Below are positions 28,798-38,408 of a stretch of DNA of 64,000 nucleotides, one piece after another. The notes under the pieces were generated by a model. That model was not told the DNA's origin. It was given only the letters and a program-made list of their open reading frames with translations, and did not search any database. This DNA is from Lachnospiraceae bacterium UBA7086 (GTDB taxonomy: Bacteria; Bacillota; Clostridia; Lachnospirales; Lachnospiraceae), in contig DKZA01000026.1 in assembly GCA_002492525.1 (NCBI GenBank), positions 34,573 through 98,572 of the forward strand, given 5' to 3'. The first letter of the stretch is position 1. Each line of letters starts with the position of its first letter. A program made the position numbers and the translations under genes.

Positions 28798-30006
28798 ATG
28801 AAAATATTATTTTTGACAGCTGCTTACTGGCCGGCCCAGGACGGTGTATCCGTAGTGACACAGTATCTGGCGGAAGGTCTGGCGAAACGACATGAGGTAT
28901 CGGTACTTGCCACACGCAGAGAGTACCCCAGGGAAGAAGAACATGAAGGGGTCAAAATACAGCGGATTGAGGCAAAACGAAGTATGTGGACCTGTATCTT
29001 TCAAGGGGAAAAGAAACGAGCCAGGGACTATATCGAACAATATCAGCCGGACATGCTGCTTGTGGTGGGAATACAGACCTGGTGCTATGACTGGTTTATC
29101 AAAAATCTGGACAGCCTTCCGGGGAAAAAGATGCTGATGACCCACGGTTCTTCCTGTCTGGGGGAGTATCGTGTGTGGCCCAAGATCAAACAGATTCGTG
29201 TAAGAAGACGGATTCTGGCGGATCTGATTGACGTGAATTTCGAGCGGTACTGGAAGAAATATCAGAAGGCACTGCCGGAAGGTATGGCAAAGTTTGAGGT
29301 GGTATCCTATCTTTTTGAGGGAGAAGATCTGTATGAATATATGAAACGCTGTGGACTGCGCAACAGCATGATTTTAGAGAACGCCACACAGGACTTTTTC
29401 TTTGACAGAAAAGCCTATCTGGTGGATGAAAGTAAGGAGACTGTGTTTATCAACGTATCCACCTATGAGGAGCGCAAGAATCAGAAAATGATATTGCGGG
29501 CTTATGGGGAGACAGCGCAGCCAGGCACCAGACTGGTGCTGATTGGTTCCCGCAAGACCGAGTATTATGAGGAACTGTTGGAGATAAAGCGAGAGATAGA
29601 GAGTATAGATACCTTTGCGGGAAAGATAGAGATGCATGTGGGGATTCCCAGAGAACAGGTGTTAGAAATTTATACGAGTGCCGATGTTTACGTGTCTGCC
29701 AGCAGCTGGGAGGCTATGTCCATTTCCCTGTGCGAGGCGGCAGCAGGCGGACTTTTGATTTTGTCCACCGATGTGGGGCATGTGTCCCAGATTCCCGGGG
29801 TGCAGTTGTTTGAAACGGAGGAAGAATTGAAAGGTCTGATGCGGGAAGCTTGCAGAGACACCGAAAAGCGGCGGAAATGTGGCAGACTTTCTTATGAGTA
29901 TGCGGAGGAAAATTACCGGATTCAGAGGAAGGTGGATTTGTTGGAAGAGAAGCTTATTGAGATGTGCGATGGAAAAAAGGCGTTATGTCTGGAGGATATG
30001 GTGTGA
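28798..30006 (+). CDS. GT4-family glycosyltransferase
   Basis: The start is placed at ATG 28798 (MKILFLTAAYWPAQDGVSVV) because this is the usual GT4 N-terminus and AGGAA lies upstream; an in-frame ATG at 28777 would add seven atypical residues. The donor domain shows VFINVSTYEERKNQKMILRA near residue 215 and SADVYVSASSWEAMSISLCEA near 297, with the EX7E acids. Length is 402 residues. Donor and acceptor unknown. Confidence 0.88.
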   Translation: MKILFLTAAYWPAQDGVSVVTQYLAEGLAKRHEVSVLATRREYPREEEHEGVKIQRIEAKRSMWTCIFQGEKKRARDYIEQYQPDMLLVVGIQTWCYDWFIKNLDSLPGKKMLMTHGSSCLGEYRVWPKIKQIRVRRRILADLIDVNFERYWKKYQKALPEGMAKFEVVSYLFEGEDLYEYMKRCGLRNSMILENATQDFFFDRKAYLVDESKETVFINVSTYEERKNQKMILRAYGETAQPGTRLVLIGSRKTEYYEELLEIKREIESIDTFAGKIEMHVGIPREQVLEIYTSADVYVSASSWEAMSISLCEAAAGGLLILSTDVGHVSQIPGVQLFETEEELKGLMREACRDTEKRRKCGRLSYEYAEENYRIQRKVDLLEEKLIEMCDGKKALCLEDMV

Positions 30007-31070
30007 TGCGGGCACGGATGAATATATATCTGACAACAGGTAAGAAAAACTATAAATATGCTTATGTCACAATTAAGTCTTTGTTCCAGAATAACCCTGA
30101 TTCTGAGATATATTTGTATATTGTATCAGAGGATCTGGAAGAGAGTGACCTGCGGTACGAATATGAACTGGCCGAGAAATACAAAGATCATATTGTGATT
30201 CTGCGGTTTGATGAGCAGATGGCCGGTAAGTATATTCAGTTTAAACCGGGGGATCATTGGGCCATTGGAACCATGTCAAGTTATTGGCTCTTCCATGAGT
30301 TGCTGCCGGAAGATGTGGACAGAATTATGGTGGTGGAGTCAGATACCGTTGTGGTGGGGGATCTTTCCGAAATATACGGCACAGATTTTGGGGATAACTA
30401 TGTAATCTGTCCCGGGCCGGAACATAAGCCTAAGAACCATAGGGACTTTATGGAGAAACTGGGTGGAGACTGTCTTACCTTTGTACTTTCCGTGTATGAT
30501 GTAAAGCGGATAAGGCGGGAATTTACTTTACAGGATATTCTGGCAAAGGATGAAATTGTCAAGAAGCAGACAGGCAACTCCCAGATGGAATTTACTTTTG
30601 GACTGCTCTTTGCAGGAAAGATTAAGTATGTGCCGGGAAAGATATCCTGTATTGATGAGAATGAACGGTATATGGAAGAACTGGGATATGAGTATATTAC
30701 TGCCTGTGAGAAAACCGCTAAGATAATACATTTTTCCTCCTATAAAGACTACAGCAAACCCTGGAATCCGGTTTTTCTGGTGCCGGGATACCGTATCTGG
30801 TGGAAATATGCCCAGGACAGTCCTTATTATCAGGAATATCTGGAAAGACAGTGGCAGATTTATAATGATACAAGGGCAAAACAGAAAGAAATAGAGAAGA
30901 ATATCACGTACCGCAATGTTTTGCTGTGCACCTTGGTGCTGATGGTGGTTATTTTGTGTGCGGTGTGCCTTGTGACGGAAGCAGGAATTTGCGGTGTGTT
31001 GACAGTAGCGGGGAGTGCCTGTGTGTCCTTTGTGGCGGCACTTCTTATACGAAAGATATTGATGCGCTAG
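30006..31070 (+). CDS. GT8-family glycosyltransferase with C-terminal membrane helices
   Basis: ATG 30006 shares its first base with the stop of the preceding GT4 (TGATG), and GGAGG lies at 29991-29995. Residues 5-265 resemble LgtC/GT8 retaining transferases: YLTTGKKNYKYAYVTIKSLF, then MVVESDTVVVGDLSEIYG near residue 105. The usual DxD is ESD here, so metal binding may be altered. Two hydrophobic stretches at about residues 303-352 probably anchor it in the membrane. Length is 354 residues. Confidence 0.83.
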   Translation: MRARMNIYLTTGKKNYKYAYVTIKSLFQNNPDSEIYLYIVSEDLEESDLRYEYELAEKYKDHIVILRFDEQMAGKYIQFKPGDHWAIGTMSSYWLFHELLPEDVDRIMVVESDTVVVGDLSEIYGTDFGDNYVICPGPEHKPKNHRDFMEKLGGDCLTFVLSVYDVKRIRREFTLQDILAKDEIVKKQTGNSQMEFTFGLLFAGKIKYVPGKISCIDENERYMEELGYEYITACEKTAKIIHFSSYKDYSKPWNPVFLVPGYRIWWKYAQDSPYYQEYLERQWQIYNDTRAKQKEIEKNITYRNVLLCTLVLMVVILCAVCLVTEAGICGVLTVAGSACVSFVAALLIRKILMR

Positions 31071-31091
31071 GAGACAGATAGGAGAAGCTCT

Positions 31092-32345
31092 ATGAAAACA
31101 AAGCTGGTACTTGTGGCCAATGTTTTTCCCTATAATAGCGGTGAGGCGGCATTTATCATACCGGAACTGAAAAGACTGAAAAAAGAATATGACATTACCG
31201 TCATATCTCATGCCGACAGAGAGCAGACGAAGGCCGGTTATGTACAGAAGGAAGTTCTGGAAGGAATAAAGGTTTTGCATTTTCCGATGCCGATTATCAC
31301 TATGGCAGATAAGATGAAGGCCCTGTTTTCTTATCTGCTGTCCAAAGACGGCAGACAGGAGATTGTGGAAATATGCAGGGAAAAAAGTAACATCAGGGAG
31401 AGATTGTACCAGTCTTTGTCCTTCTATGCGCAGGCGTTATCGGACCAGAAAGAGATTCACAAAAGCGGTGTGGTTTCGCCGGAAGAGCCCGTGGTTTATT
31501 ATTCTTTCTGGAACACTTATTATTGCTACAGTATGGTAAGAGAGAAGAGAAAGCATAAGAACGTTAAGATTGTGTCCAGATTCCATGGATTTGATCTGTA
31601 TCATGAGAGGATTCCGGGAGGGCGGCAGGTCTTTAAACACCAGATGGAGGCAGGGACAGAAGGACTTATATTTCTGGGGGAATTTGCCAGAAAATATTAT
31701 ATAGAGAAGGTCAAGGCGGACAGCATACCAGAGAAGAAGCTGCATGTATGTCCTCTGGGAATAGAAGCTGCCGGCAGGAAAATGCCGCTACGGCAGTCAC
31801 AGACTTTGCAGCTGCTCAGCTGCTCCGATGTGATTTCCTTAAAACGGGTAGAGAAAATCATAGACGGACTTGCCTGTGTGGAACAGGGGGAGATTTGCTG
31901 GACCCATATCGGAGACGGGCCGGAACTGGAAAAGGTTAAGGCGTATGCCGCCGGGAAACTGGAGAAAAAAAACAATATAAGATACACGTTCAAAGGACAG
32001 ATGGAACATAGCGAGTTATTGCAGTATTATGAGACACAGCAGGTGGACTGCTTTATCACTACTTCTTCCACGGAGGGGGTGCCGGTATCTATTATGGAAG
32101 CTATGTCTTATGGAGTTCCCGTGATTGCCACGGCGGTGGGTGGTATTCCGGAAATGCTTGAAGGGGATGGGATACTTCTGGATGGGAATCCGACAGGGGA
32201 GGAAGTGGGAGAAGCCATAAATTCTGTCCTCACATTAGAAAAGACAGAGTTGTGTAGAATGAAGGATAAAAGCTATGAGATTTGGCAGCAGAGATATGAT
32301 ATTGATAAGTCTATCAAAATATTAGTTGATATTTTGAGATATTGA
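31092..32345 (+). CDS. GT4-family glycosyltransferase
   Basis: This 417-residue GT-B enzyme has an N-terminal FPYNSGEAAFIIPELKRL acceptor segment and a donor domain with LLSCSDVISLKRVEKIIDGL near residue 240 and TTSSTEGVPVSIMEAMSYG near 318, a standard EX7E motif. The HFPMP and SRFHGFDLYHER segments resemble GT4 enzymes of colanic-acid type clusters. It is the last gene of the GC-richer part; base composition becomes visibly AT-richer from the next gene. Confidence 0.9.
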   Translation: MKTKLVLVANVFPYNSGEAAFIIPELKRLKKEYDITVISHADREQTKAGYVQKEVLEGIKVLHFPMPIITMADKMKALFSYLLSKDGRQEIVEICREKSNIRERLYQSLSFYAQALSDQKEIHKSGVVSPEEPVVYYSFWNTYYCYSMVREKRKHKNVKIVSRFHGFDLYHERIPGGRQVFKHQMEAGTEGLIFLGEFARKYYIEKVKADSIPEKKLHVCPLGIEAAGRKMPLRQSQTLQLLSCSDVISLKRVEKIIDGLACVEQGEICWTHIGDGPELEKVKAYAAGKLEKKNNIRYTFKGQMEHSELLQYYETQQVDCFITTSSTEGVPVSIMEAMSYGVPVIATAVGGIPEMLEGDGILLDGNPTGEEVGEAINSVLTLEKTELCRMKDKSYEIWQQRYDIDKSIKILVDILRY

Positions 32346-32400
32346 GTAAAAAACTGTTTGGAGCAGATAAACCAAATGATAATATGGAGAGAAGGTATAT

Positions 32401-33402
32401 ATGGAGAAAAAGCAGATTCAAGTTGGAAATGCAAAAAGATACGCCCCTGTAGCAATCATAACATGTAATCGGATCAAGCATTTAAGCGCATGTATAGATT
32501 CGTTGAGCAGATGTACGCATGCAGATAAGACGGAACTTTATATCAGTGTTGATTATCCGCCAGATGAAAGGTATGTAGACGGCTGGGAAAAAGTGAAAGA
32601 ATATCTGACGGATATTCAGGGTTTTCAGAAAGTCCATATCTGGATTCAGGATGTAAATCTGGGCTCAGTGCGCAATGAAGAATTTGTCTATGATAAAGTA
32701 TTTGAAGACCATGATACAGTAATATATACAGATGATGATAATATTTTTGCACCGGCCTTTTTGGATTATATGAATCAGATGTTAAAACGTTATGAAAAGG
32801 ATTCCAAAGTATATGCGATAGCGGGGTTTAATATGCTTCAATCTCCGCGGGATGCCCAGATATATAAAAATTATACATTCCAGCCATGGGGATTTGGATC
32901 GTGGAAAGATAAATGGAATTATCTGCGCAATCTGGATCGTACAGAAGTATATCAAAAACAGTCTAAGAAAATCTTTAAAATAATGGGCTTATATTTGAGA
33001 AATAAATGGTTGTTTTGTGTTTATATAACCCGTCTAATAAAGGCGGATGGGGAGTGCCAGAAGGACCTGACGGATGCAACGCTGACATTATTGTTTTATT
33101 TATTGGGATACTATTCAGTTTTTCCGGCAAAATCATTGGTAAAAAATACAGGATTTGACGGTTCTGGGTTGAATTGTTGTCTCGAGGCGGTTCCCCATAT
33201 CAATGAGGTAGAGCTGGATGAGAAGACAGAATTTTGTTATGACAGTTCCGCAAAGGTTCCGGTAAGCTGGAAATGGTATTTACCGATACCTGAGTGGGCA
33301 AAGAAGTCAGCAAAATTCAAGCAGGATCCATTGACATATTTATTATATTTTGTTATGGGTAGAGAGAAATATTTTGAGTGGAGAAAGAAGAAGGGAATTT
33401 GA
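32401..33402 (+). CDS. GT-A glycosyltransferase (GT2-like)
   Basis: The 333-residue protein starts after GGAGAGAAGG and has the GT-A beginning YAPVAIITCNRIKHLSACIDSL, a nucleotide-binding ISVDYPPDERY region near residue 50 and the metal site VIYTDDDNIFAPAFLDYMN near 108. FQPWGFGSWKDKWNYL near 160 is typical of a GT2-like subfamily in capsule loci. Sequence composition is AT-richer than upstream genes, suggesting separate acquisition. Donor unknown. Confidence 0.82.
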   Translation: MEKKQIQVGNAKRYAPVAIITCNRIKHLSACIDSLSRCTHADKTELYISVDYPPDERYVDGWEKVKEYLTDIQGFQKVHIWIQDVNLGSVRNEEFVYDKVFEDHDTVIYTDDDNIFAPAFLDYMNQMLKRYEKDSKVYAIAGFNMLQSPRDAQIYKNYTFQPWGFGSWKDKWNYLRNLDRTEVYQKQSKKIFKIMGLYLRNKWLFCVYITRLIKADGECQKDLTDATLTLLFYLLGYYSVFPAKSLVKNTGFDGSGLNCCLEAVPHINEVELDEKTEFCYDSSAKVPVSWKWYLPIPEWAKKSAKFKQDPLTYLLYFVMGREKYFEWRKKKGI

Positions 33403-33427
33403 TTCGTCTGGGAATCTATGGTATACT
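33399..33427 (+). promoter_or_regulatory. Sigma-70-type promoter upstream of the FkbM gene
   Basis: TTGATT (33399-33404) and TATACT (33422-33427) are separated by exactly 17 bases. The site lies in the 103-base gap before the FkbM-type methyltransferase start at 33506, and the -35 box overlaps the stop of the preceding gene. It would allow the AT-rich half of the locus to be transcribed independently. No operator-like palindrome was seen. Confidence 0.55.
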
Positions 33428-33505
33428 ACCAAAAGTAGATTGAACTGCTAAACGGAAGGAAAGATAAGGATGTAAAGTGGAGGGAGAAGAAAGGTTTTTA
33501 GATCA

Positions 33506-34612
33506 ATGAAGACAGAATTTGAAAAAAAGCTGAAATTTGCGCAAAGACCGCCCAGCTTATCAGAACGACTGAAAAAAGAAAAGCTTCCGCTTATATTATG
33601 GGGAATAGGAGATGTGGGAGCCGAAGTAAAGCATTATCTGGATGGCAACGGAATTTCTATTGCAGCTGCGTGGGTTGATAATATTGATCAGGAAAAATAT
33701 TTTGAAGGGGTTCCCGTATATTCCCTGGATACATTGAAATCCATGTATCAGAGATTTAACGTGATTCTGGGTCATTCCCATTATGATTATGGCAGAATGA
33801 TTGAGGAGAAGGAGGAGTGTATTGATAAGGTATTCTATCTGATAGATTCTGCTTATAGCCGGTATGAAAGTGCAGACCCTCAATTTATACATGATCATTT
33901 AGAAGAATATTATGATACGTACATGCTATTGGACGATGATGTATCAAGAGAATCGATGGTCGCTTATTTAAACTGCAAGATGAATGATGAGATTGGCTTC
34001 ATTTTGGATTATGTAAAAAAGGAACAGAACTTTTTTAATAACGATATCTTTAAAGTGGGTTCCCAGGAAGCGTATGTTGATGTGGGAGCTTATGACGGAG
34101 ATACCTTGGCCCTCTTTTTGGAAGAATGTGGAGGAAGCTATAAAAAAATCTATGCGTTAGAGCCTGAGAATGATAATTTTTCCAAATTGGAGAAATATGT
34201 AACTGAACATAAATTGCAAAACGTCGTCTTGAAAAAACAGGGAACGTGGAAGGAAAAAACAACCCTCTTTTTTGATGCAAAACAACAGCAGAGGTCTGCA
34301 ATTGATGTTGAGAGAAAAGAAGGTACTACAATCAATGTTGACGCTTTAGATCATATACTGCAGGGAGAGGATGTCACCCTGATTAAAATTAATTTTCCGG
34401 ATGGAGCCTATGAGACATTGCAGGGAAGCAGAGATATCTTTGAAAGATGTGCGCCAAAGCTGGCGATCATAGTGGGAAATGATGAAAAGGCAATGATTCG
34501 TTTGCCGCAGTTAGTTAAGAAGCAAAGACAGGATTATCATATTTATTTCAGGTTTAGTACGTGTATGCCTTATCGATTGTATATGTATGCAATCAAAGAG
34601 GACGCTTGTTGA
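33506..34612 (+). CDS. FkbM-family methyltransferase with N-terminal Rossmann-like domain
   Basis: This 368-residue protein has two parts. Residues 25-110 (LPLILWGIGDVGAEVKHYL) look like the nucleotide-binding-like domain often fused to sugar-modifying enzymes. From about residue 190, EAYVDVGAYDGDTLALFLEE and IYALEPENDNFSKLEKYV form the SAM-binding motif I and the acidic loop of FkbM methyltransferases. In glycan loci these usually O-methylate a sugar. It is followed by an aminotransferase and a WbqC protein, a recurring trio in anaerobe polysaccharide clusters. Confidence 0.85.
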   Translation: MKTEFEKKLKFAQRPPSLSERLKKEKLPLILWGIGDVGAEVKHYLDGNGISIAAAWVDNIDQEKYFEGVPVYSLDTLKSMYQRFNVILGHSHYDYGRMIEEKEECIDKVFYLIDSAYSRYESADPQFIHDHLEEYYDTYMLLDDDVSRESMVAYLNCKMNDEIGFILDYVKKEQNFFNNDIFKVGSQEAYVDVGAYDGDTLALFLEECGGSYKKIYALEPENDNFSKLEKYVTEHKLQNVVLKKQGTWKEKTTLFFDAKQQQRSAIDVERKEGTTINVDALDHILQGEDVTLIKINFPDGAYETLQGSRDIFERCAPKLAIIVGNDEKAMIRLPQLVKKQRQDYHIYFRFSTCMPYRLYMYAIKEDAC

Positions 34613-34647
34613 TTTCCCGGAAACGAATGAAAGGTTAGAGCAGAAAG

Positions 34648-35757
34648 ATGTCGGATAAAATTACTGTTACAAGGCCGTCAATGCCCCAAATGAGCGAATA
34701 TATAGAAGAAATCAGTGATCTGTGGGAGTCTCACTGGCTGACCAATATGGGAATCAAGCATAAGATGCTGCAAGACAAACTGCAGGAATATCTTGACGTT
34801 GCGGCAATAGAACTGTTTACCAATGGACATATGGCACTGGAACTTACGTTGCAGGCACTTGCATTAAAGGGGGAGGTAATCACTACCCCTTTTACCTTTG
34901 CATCCACAACGCATGCCATTATCAGGAATGGACTGCAGCCGGTATTTTGCGATATCAATGACAGGGATTATACAATAGACGTTTCCAAAATCGAAGGTTT
35001 AATTACAGACAGGACATGCGCAATCCTTCCGGTGCATGTATATGGTAATGTGTGTGATGTGGAAGAAATTGAGAGAATCGCAAAACGTCACCATTTAAAA
35101 GTGATTTATGATGCGGCACACGCATTTGGCGTTCATTATAAAGGGAAAAGCATTGCACAGTTCGGAGATGCTTCCTGCTTCAGCTTTCATGCAACGAAAA
35201 TGTTTAATACCATTGAAGGCGGCGCATGCTGTTATCGTGACGAAGCCTTAGGAAGAACCTTGTATCAGCTTAAGAATTTTGGAATACGCGATGAGGATAC
35301 CGTGGAAGGCGTAGGCGCCAATGCGAAGATGAATGAATTCTGTGCGGCTATGGGACTTTGTAATCTGCGCCATGTGGAGGAGGAACGAAATAAGAGGAAA
35401 AAGGTAGTGGAGAGATATTGCGAACATCTACAGAACGTGGAAGGATTGCGGTTGAATCAAAGACGCAGTGAGACCGATTCCAATTATGCGTATTTCCCGG
35501 TTGTTTTTGACAAAGACAGATTTGGGGCAGACAGGGATGAAGTGAAAGAGGCACTGGCGCGTGAAGATATCGGCGTGAGGAAATATTTTTATCCGCTTAC
35601 AAGTACCTTTGAGTGTTTTCATGGTAAGTATAGAACAGATAATACACCTGTCGCGGTAAAAGTCAGTGAGAATGTGTTAACATTGCCGTTGTATGCGGAT
35701 TTGGCGCTAGAAGATGTGGATCGAATCTGTCAGGCAGTGATAAAGTGTAAACGATAA
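34648..35757 (+). CDS. DegT/DnrJ/EryC1/StrS sugar aminotransferase
   Basis: This 369-residue PLP enzyme shows FTNGHMALELTLQAL near residue 57, IYDAAHAFGVHYKG near 154 and the catalytic lysine in SFHATKMFNTIEGG near 183. The HATKxFNTIEGG form resembles 4-keto-sugar aminotransferases of the VioA/FdtB group, so a 4-amino-4,6-dideoxy sugar is a reasonable guess (inference). Such an amino sugar would also be a natural substrate for the formyltransferase-like gene at 42.4 kb. Confidence 0.86.
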   Translation: MSDKITVTRPSMPQMSEYIEEISDLWESHWLTNMGIKHKMLQDKLQEYLDVAAIELFTNGHMALELTLQALALKGEVITTPFTFASTTHAIIRNGLQPVFCDINDRDYTIDVSKIEGLITDRTCAILPVHVYGNVCDVEEIERIAKRHHLKVIYDAAHAFGVHYKGKSIAQFGDASCFSFHATKMFNTIEGGACCYRDEALGRTLYQLKNFGIRDEDTVEGVGANAKMNEFCAAMGLCNLRHVEEERNKRKKVVERYCEHLQNVEGLRLNQRRSETDSNYAYFPVVFDKDRFGADRDEVKEALAREDIGVRKYFYPLTSTFECFHGKYRTDNTPVAVKVSENVLTLPLYADLALEDVDRICQAVIKCKR

Positions 35758-35801
35758 AGAAAAATATAGTGCAATAAACCGTCTTGGTGTGGAGGATGAA
35801 T

Positions 35802-36506
35802 GTGAAACTTGGTATTATGCAGCCTTATTTTGTTCCCTATATTGGATACTGGCAGTTGATGAATCTTGTGGATCAGTATGTCATATACGATGATGTGAAT
35901 TATATTAAGCGCGGTTGGATTAACAGAAACAGGATATTGGTGAATGGTACGCCGAAATACTTTAACGTGCCGATACTAGGGGCTTCTCAGAATCTCTTGA
36001 TTAATGAAATCAGAGTAAATCATGATAACGCTGAGATTGGGAAGAAATTAAGATGTATTGAAGAAGCTTATAGGAGAGCGCCCTTTTACGAGAGGGTATA
36101 TCCGATGATTAAGGATATCCTGCTGTATGAAGAAGACAATATTGCAAAATTTATAGAACATTCTTTTCATGTAATCTGTGAATATCTGGATATACAAACG
36201 AAATTGATTCTATCTTCCGATTTAGAGAAGGATAATACGCTGCGGGGACAGGACAAGATATTGGCGATATGCCGTCTGTTAAATGCAACAGAATATTATA
36301 ATGCCATCGGGGGACAGGATCTGTATTCTTTTGAAACGTTCAAGGCACATGGTATTCAACTGAACTTTGTAAAGACACAGGATATTAAATATAAACAGTT
36401 TGGAAATGATTTTGAAGCCAATCTTTCTATCATAGATGTAATGATGTTCAATTCTAAAGAAAAAATTTGTGAATATTTAAATGCTTATACGTTAGTCAGA
36501 GAATAA
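35802..36506 (+). CDS. WbqC-family protein
   Basis: The start is GTG 35802, because GGAGG (35791-35795) sits six bases upstream and the protein then begins with the family form VKLGIMQPYFVPYIGYWQL; ATG 35796 is too close to the ribosome site. Residues 20-60 contain YDDVNYIKRGWINRNRI, also typical. WbqC proteins (about 230 residues; 234 here) occur in O-antigen and capsule loci beside aminotransferases and are thought to act on amino sugars, possibly as N-acyl or glycine transferases, but biochemical proof is thin. Confidence 0.85.
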   Translation: MKLGIMQPYFVPYIGYWQLMNLVDQYVIYDDVNYIKRGWINRNRILVNGTPKYFNVPILGASQNLLINEIRVNHDNAEIGKKLRCIEEAYRRAPFYERVYPMIKDILLYEEDNIAKFIEHSFHVICEYLDIQTKLILSSDLEKDNTLRGQDKILAICRLLNATEYYNAIGGQDLYSFETFKAHGIQLNFVKTQDIKYKQFGNDFEANLSIIDVMMFNSKEKICEYLNAYTLVRE

Positions 36507-36549
36507 AAAATGATTACAATGCCCGTAGAAAATAAAAGAACAGGTGACA

Positions 36550-38355
36550 ATGATGAAGCATGAATTGGAGAAATTCAAAGATCTTGCACATAAACTGAAC
36601 TATGTATTGACCAGACAACAGAAACAGTATGGCATATTGGTTTTTATCTGTACGATACTGTCAGCTGTGTTGGAGATGATTGGCGTTTCGGCCATTATGC
36701 CGATGGTAGAGGGAATCATGGGAACAGATTCGCTTTATGAAAAGTGGTATCTGCGGCCTTTTATCAATATGTTTCATATACAGAACAAAGGCACTTTGTT
36801 GGTTATAGTCTGTGTCGGCGTAGTGATAATCTATATTGTTAAGAATCTGTATTTTATCGCCTATACCTGGCTGGTTAAAAAATATACGTATAAAATCAAC
36901 AGGGAACTGGGTGTCCGTGTTATGGAGTCCTATATGGCCCAGGGATATATTTTCTTTGTCAATAACAACAGCGGCAAACTGATACAGGGAATTTCCGGAG
37001 ACGTTTCAGCGGTAAACATTATCATAACCAATATATTTAATTTCATGACAAAGGCATTAAGTATTCTGATCATTGGTATTTTCATTTTATGGCAGGAGCC
37101 GTTTATTTCCATTTTTCTTTTGATCTTATCCGGAATATGTGTGCTGGCGATTCAACTCTTTTTTAAAAAATCCATGCACAAATATGGTGTTTTACAGCGT
37201 GAGGCGGCATGGAATCTTAATCAGGCACGTTATGAGATGATTCAGGGGAGTAAGGAAATCCTTGTTACGGGAAGGCAGGATTTCTTTAAGAAAAGGTTTG
37301 TGGACGGTATCAGGGAACAGAACAAATGTAGTATTAAGATTGAAATGGCGATGACCGTACCGGCATATATCATCGAGATGGCCTGCATTATCGGCCTGAT
37401 TGCAGCAGTTACGATACAGGTAGCCGTGAACGGAACATCGGTTGATACGGTGGCGGGATTATCGGCAATTGCAGTGGCGGCGTTCAGAATCCTTCCGGCA
37501 GTGGGAGGGGTATCCAGTGCACTTAATGCTATACAAAGCAGTATTCCGTCTTTCAACGCTTCTTATGAGACGATTAAGAAAGTCAATGAGTTGGAAGCAG
37601 CGATGGTAAAAGATATGCCGGATGAAAAGACAGCGGCATATGAAGACATATGGCTGCGCGATGAGCTGACTATCGATCATATATATTATAGATATCCAAA
37701 CGTGGAAGAATATGTTTTAAAGGATGTGTCACTTAAGATTAAGGCGAAAAGTTCCATCGGTATTATAGGCACTTCCGGAGCGGGAAAGACAACATTTGTG
37801 GATGTATTATTAGGATTGTTGGAACCAGAAAAGGGACAGATACTGCTTGATGGAAGGGATATTACCACACTGGGTATTCAGTGGAATAAAAATATAGGAT
37901 ATGTGCCCCAGAGTGTTTATCTGGTGGATGAGGATATCCGGGCAAATATTGCTTTTGGAATTTCAACGGAAGAAATAGATGATGAGATGGTATGGCGTGC
38001 CCTGGAGATGGCGCAGCTTGCAGATTTTATCAGAGAACAGCCGAATGGACTGGATACCAGAGTGGGTGAAATGGGTATCCGGTTTTCAGGCGGACAAAGG
38101 CAGAGAGTTGCCATTGCAAGGGCATTATATATGAATCCTGAGATCCTGGTGCTGGATGAAGCGACAGCCGCATTGGATAATGAGACGGAGAATGCCCTGA
38201 TGGAGGCGATAGATGCTTTACAGGGAGAGAAGACCTTGATTGTCGTTGCCCATAGGCTGACTACGATCAGACGCTGTGACTGTATTTACGAGGTGGTAAA
38301 CGGAAAGTTGGTTGAGCGGACAAAGGAAGAAGTATTTGGAAGTTCCGACTCATAG
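36550..38355 (+). CDS. Second ABC exporter, PglK-like flippase
   Basis: This fused permease-ATPase of about 601 residues is related along its whole length to the transporter at 7.3 kb. Six membrane segments lie in residues 25-325. Walker A GTSGAGKTT is near residue 405, the Q-loop GYVPQ near 455, signature FSGGQRQR (LSGGQ with F) near 514, Walker B ILVLDEAT near 534 and switch VVAHRLTT near 568. Two such exporters in one locus suggest two lipid-linked glycans or a recombined cluster. ATG 36550 or 36553 is likely; the ribosome site is weak. Confidence 0.88.
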   Translation: MMKHELEKFKDLAHKLNYVLTRQQKQYGILVFICTILSAVLEMIGVSAIMPMVEGIMGTDSLYEKWYLRPFINMFHIQNKGTLLVIVCVGVVIIYIVKNLYFIAYTWLVKKYTYKINRELGVRVMESYMAQGYIFFVNNNSGKLIQGISGDVSAVNIIITNIFNFMTKALSILIIGIFILWQEPFISIFLLILSGICVLAIQLFFKKSMHKYGVLQREAAWNLNQARYEMIQGSKEILVTGRQDFFKKRFVDGIREQNKCSIKIEMAMTVPAYIIEMACIIGLIAAVTIQVAVNGTSVDTVAGLSAIAVAAFRILPAVGGVSSALNAIQSSIPSFNASYETIKKVNELEAAMVKDMPDEKTAAYEDIWLRDELTIDHIYYRYPNVEEYVLKDVSLKIKAKSSIGIIGTSGAGKTTFVDVLLGLLEPEKGQILLDGRDITTLGIQWNKNIGYVPQSVYLVDEDIRANIAFGISTEEIDDEMVWRALEMAQLADFIREQPNGLDTRVGEMGIRFSGGQRQRVAIARALYMNPEILVLDEATAALDNETENALMEAIDALQGEKTLIVVAHRLTTIRRCDCIYEVVNGKLVERTKEEVFGSSDS

Positions 38356-38408
38356 AGGCAGGGCGGTGGTATGTCTGACAGGCCTGCACGTCTAAAGGAA
38401 AGGGAAAG

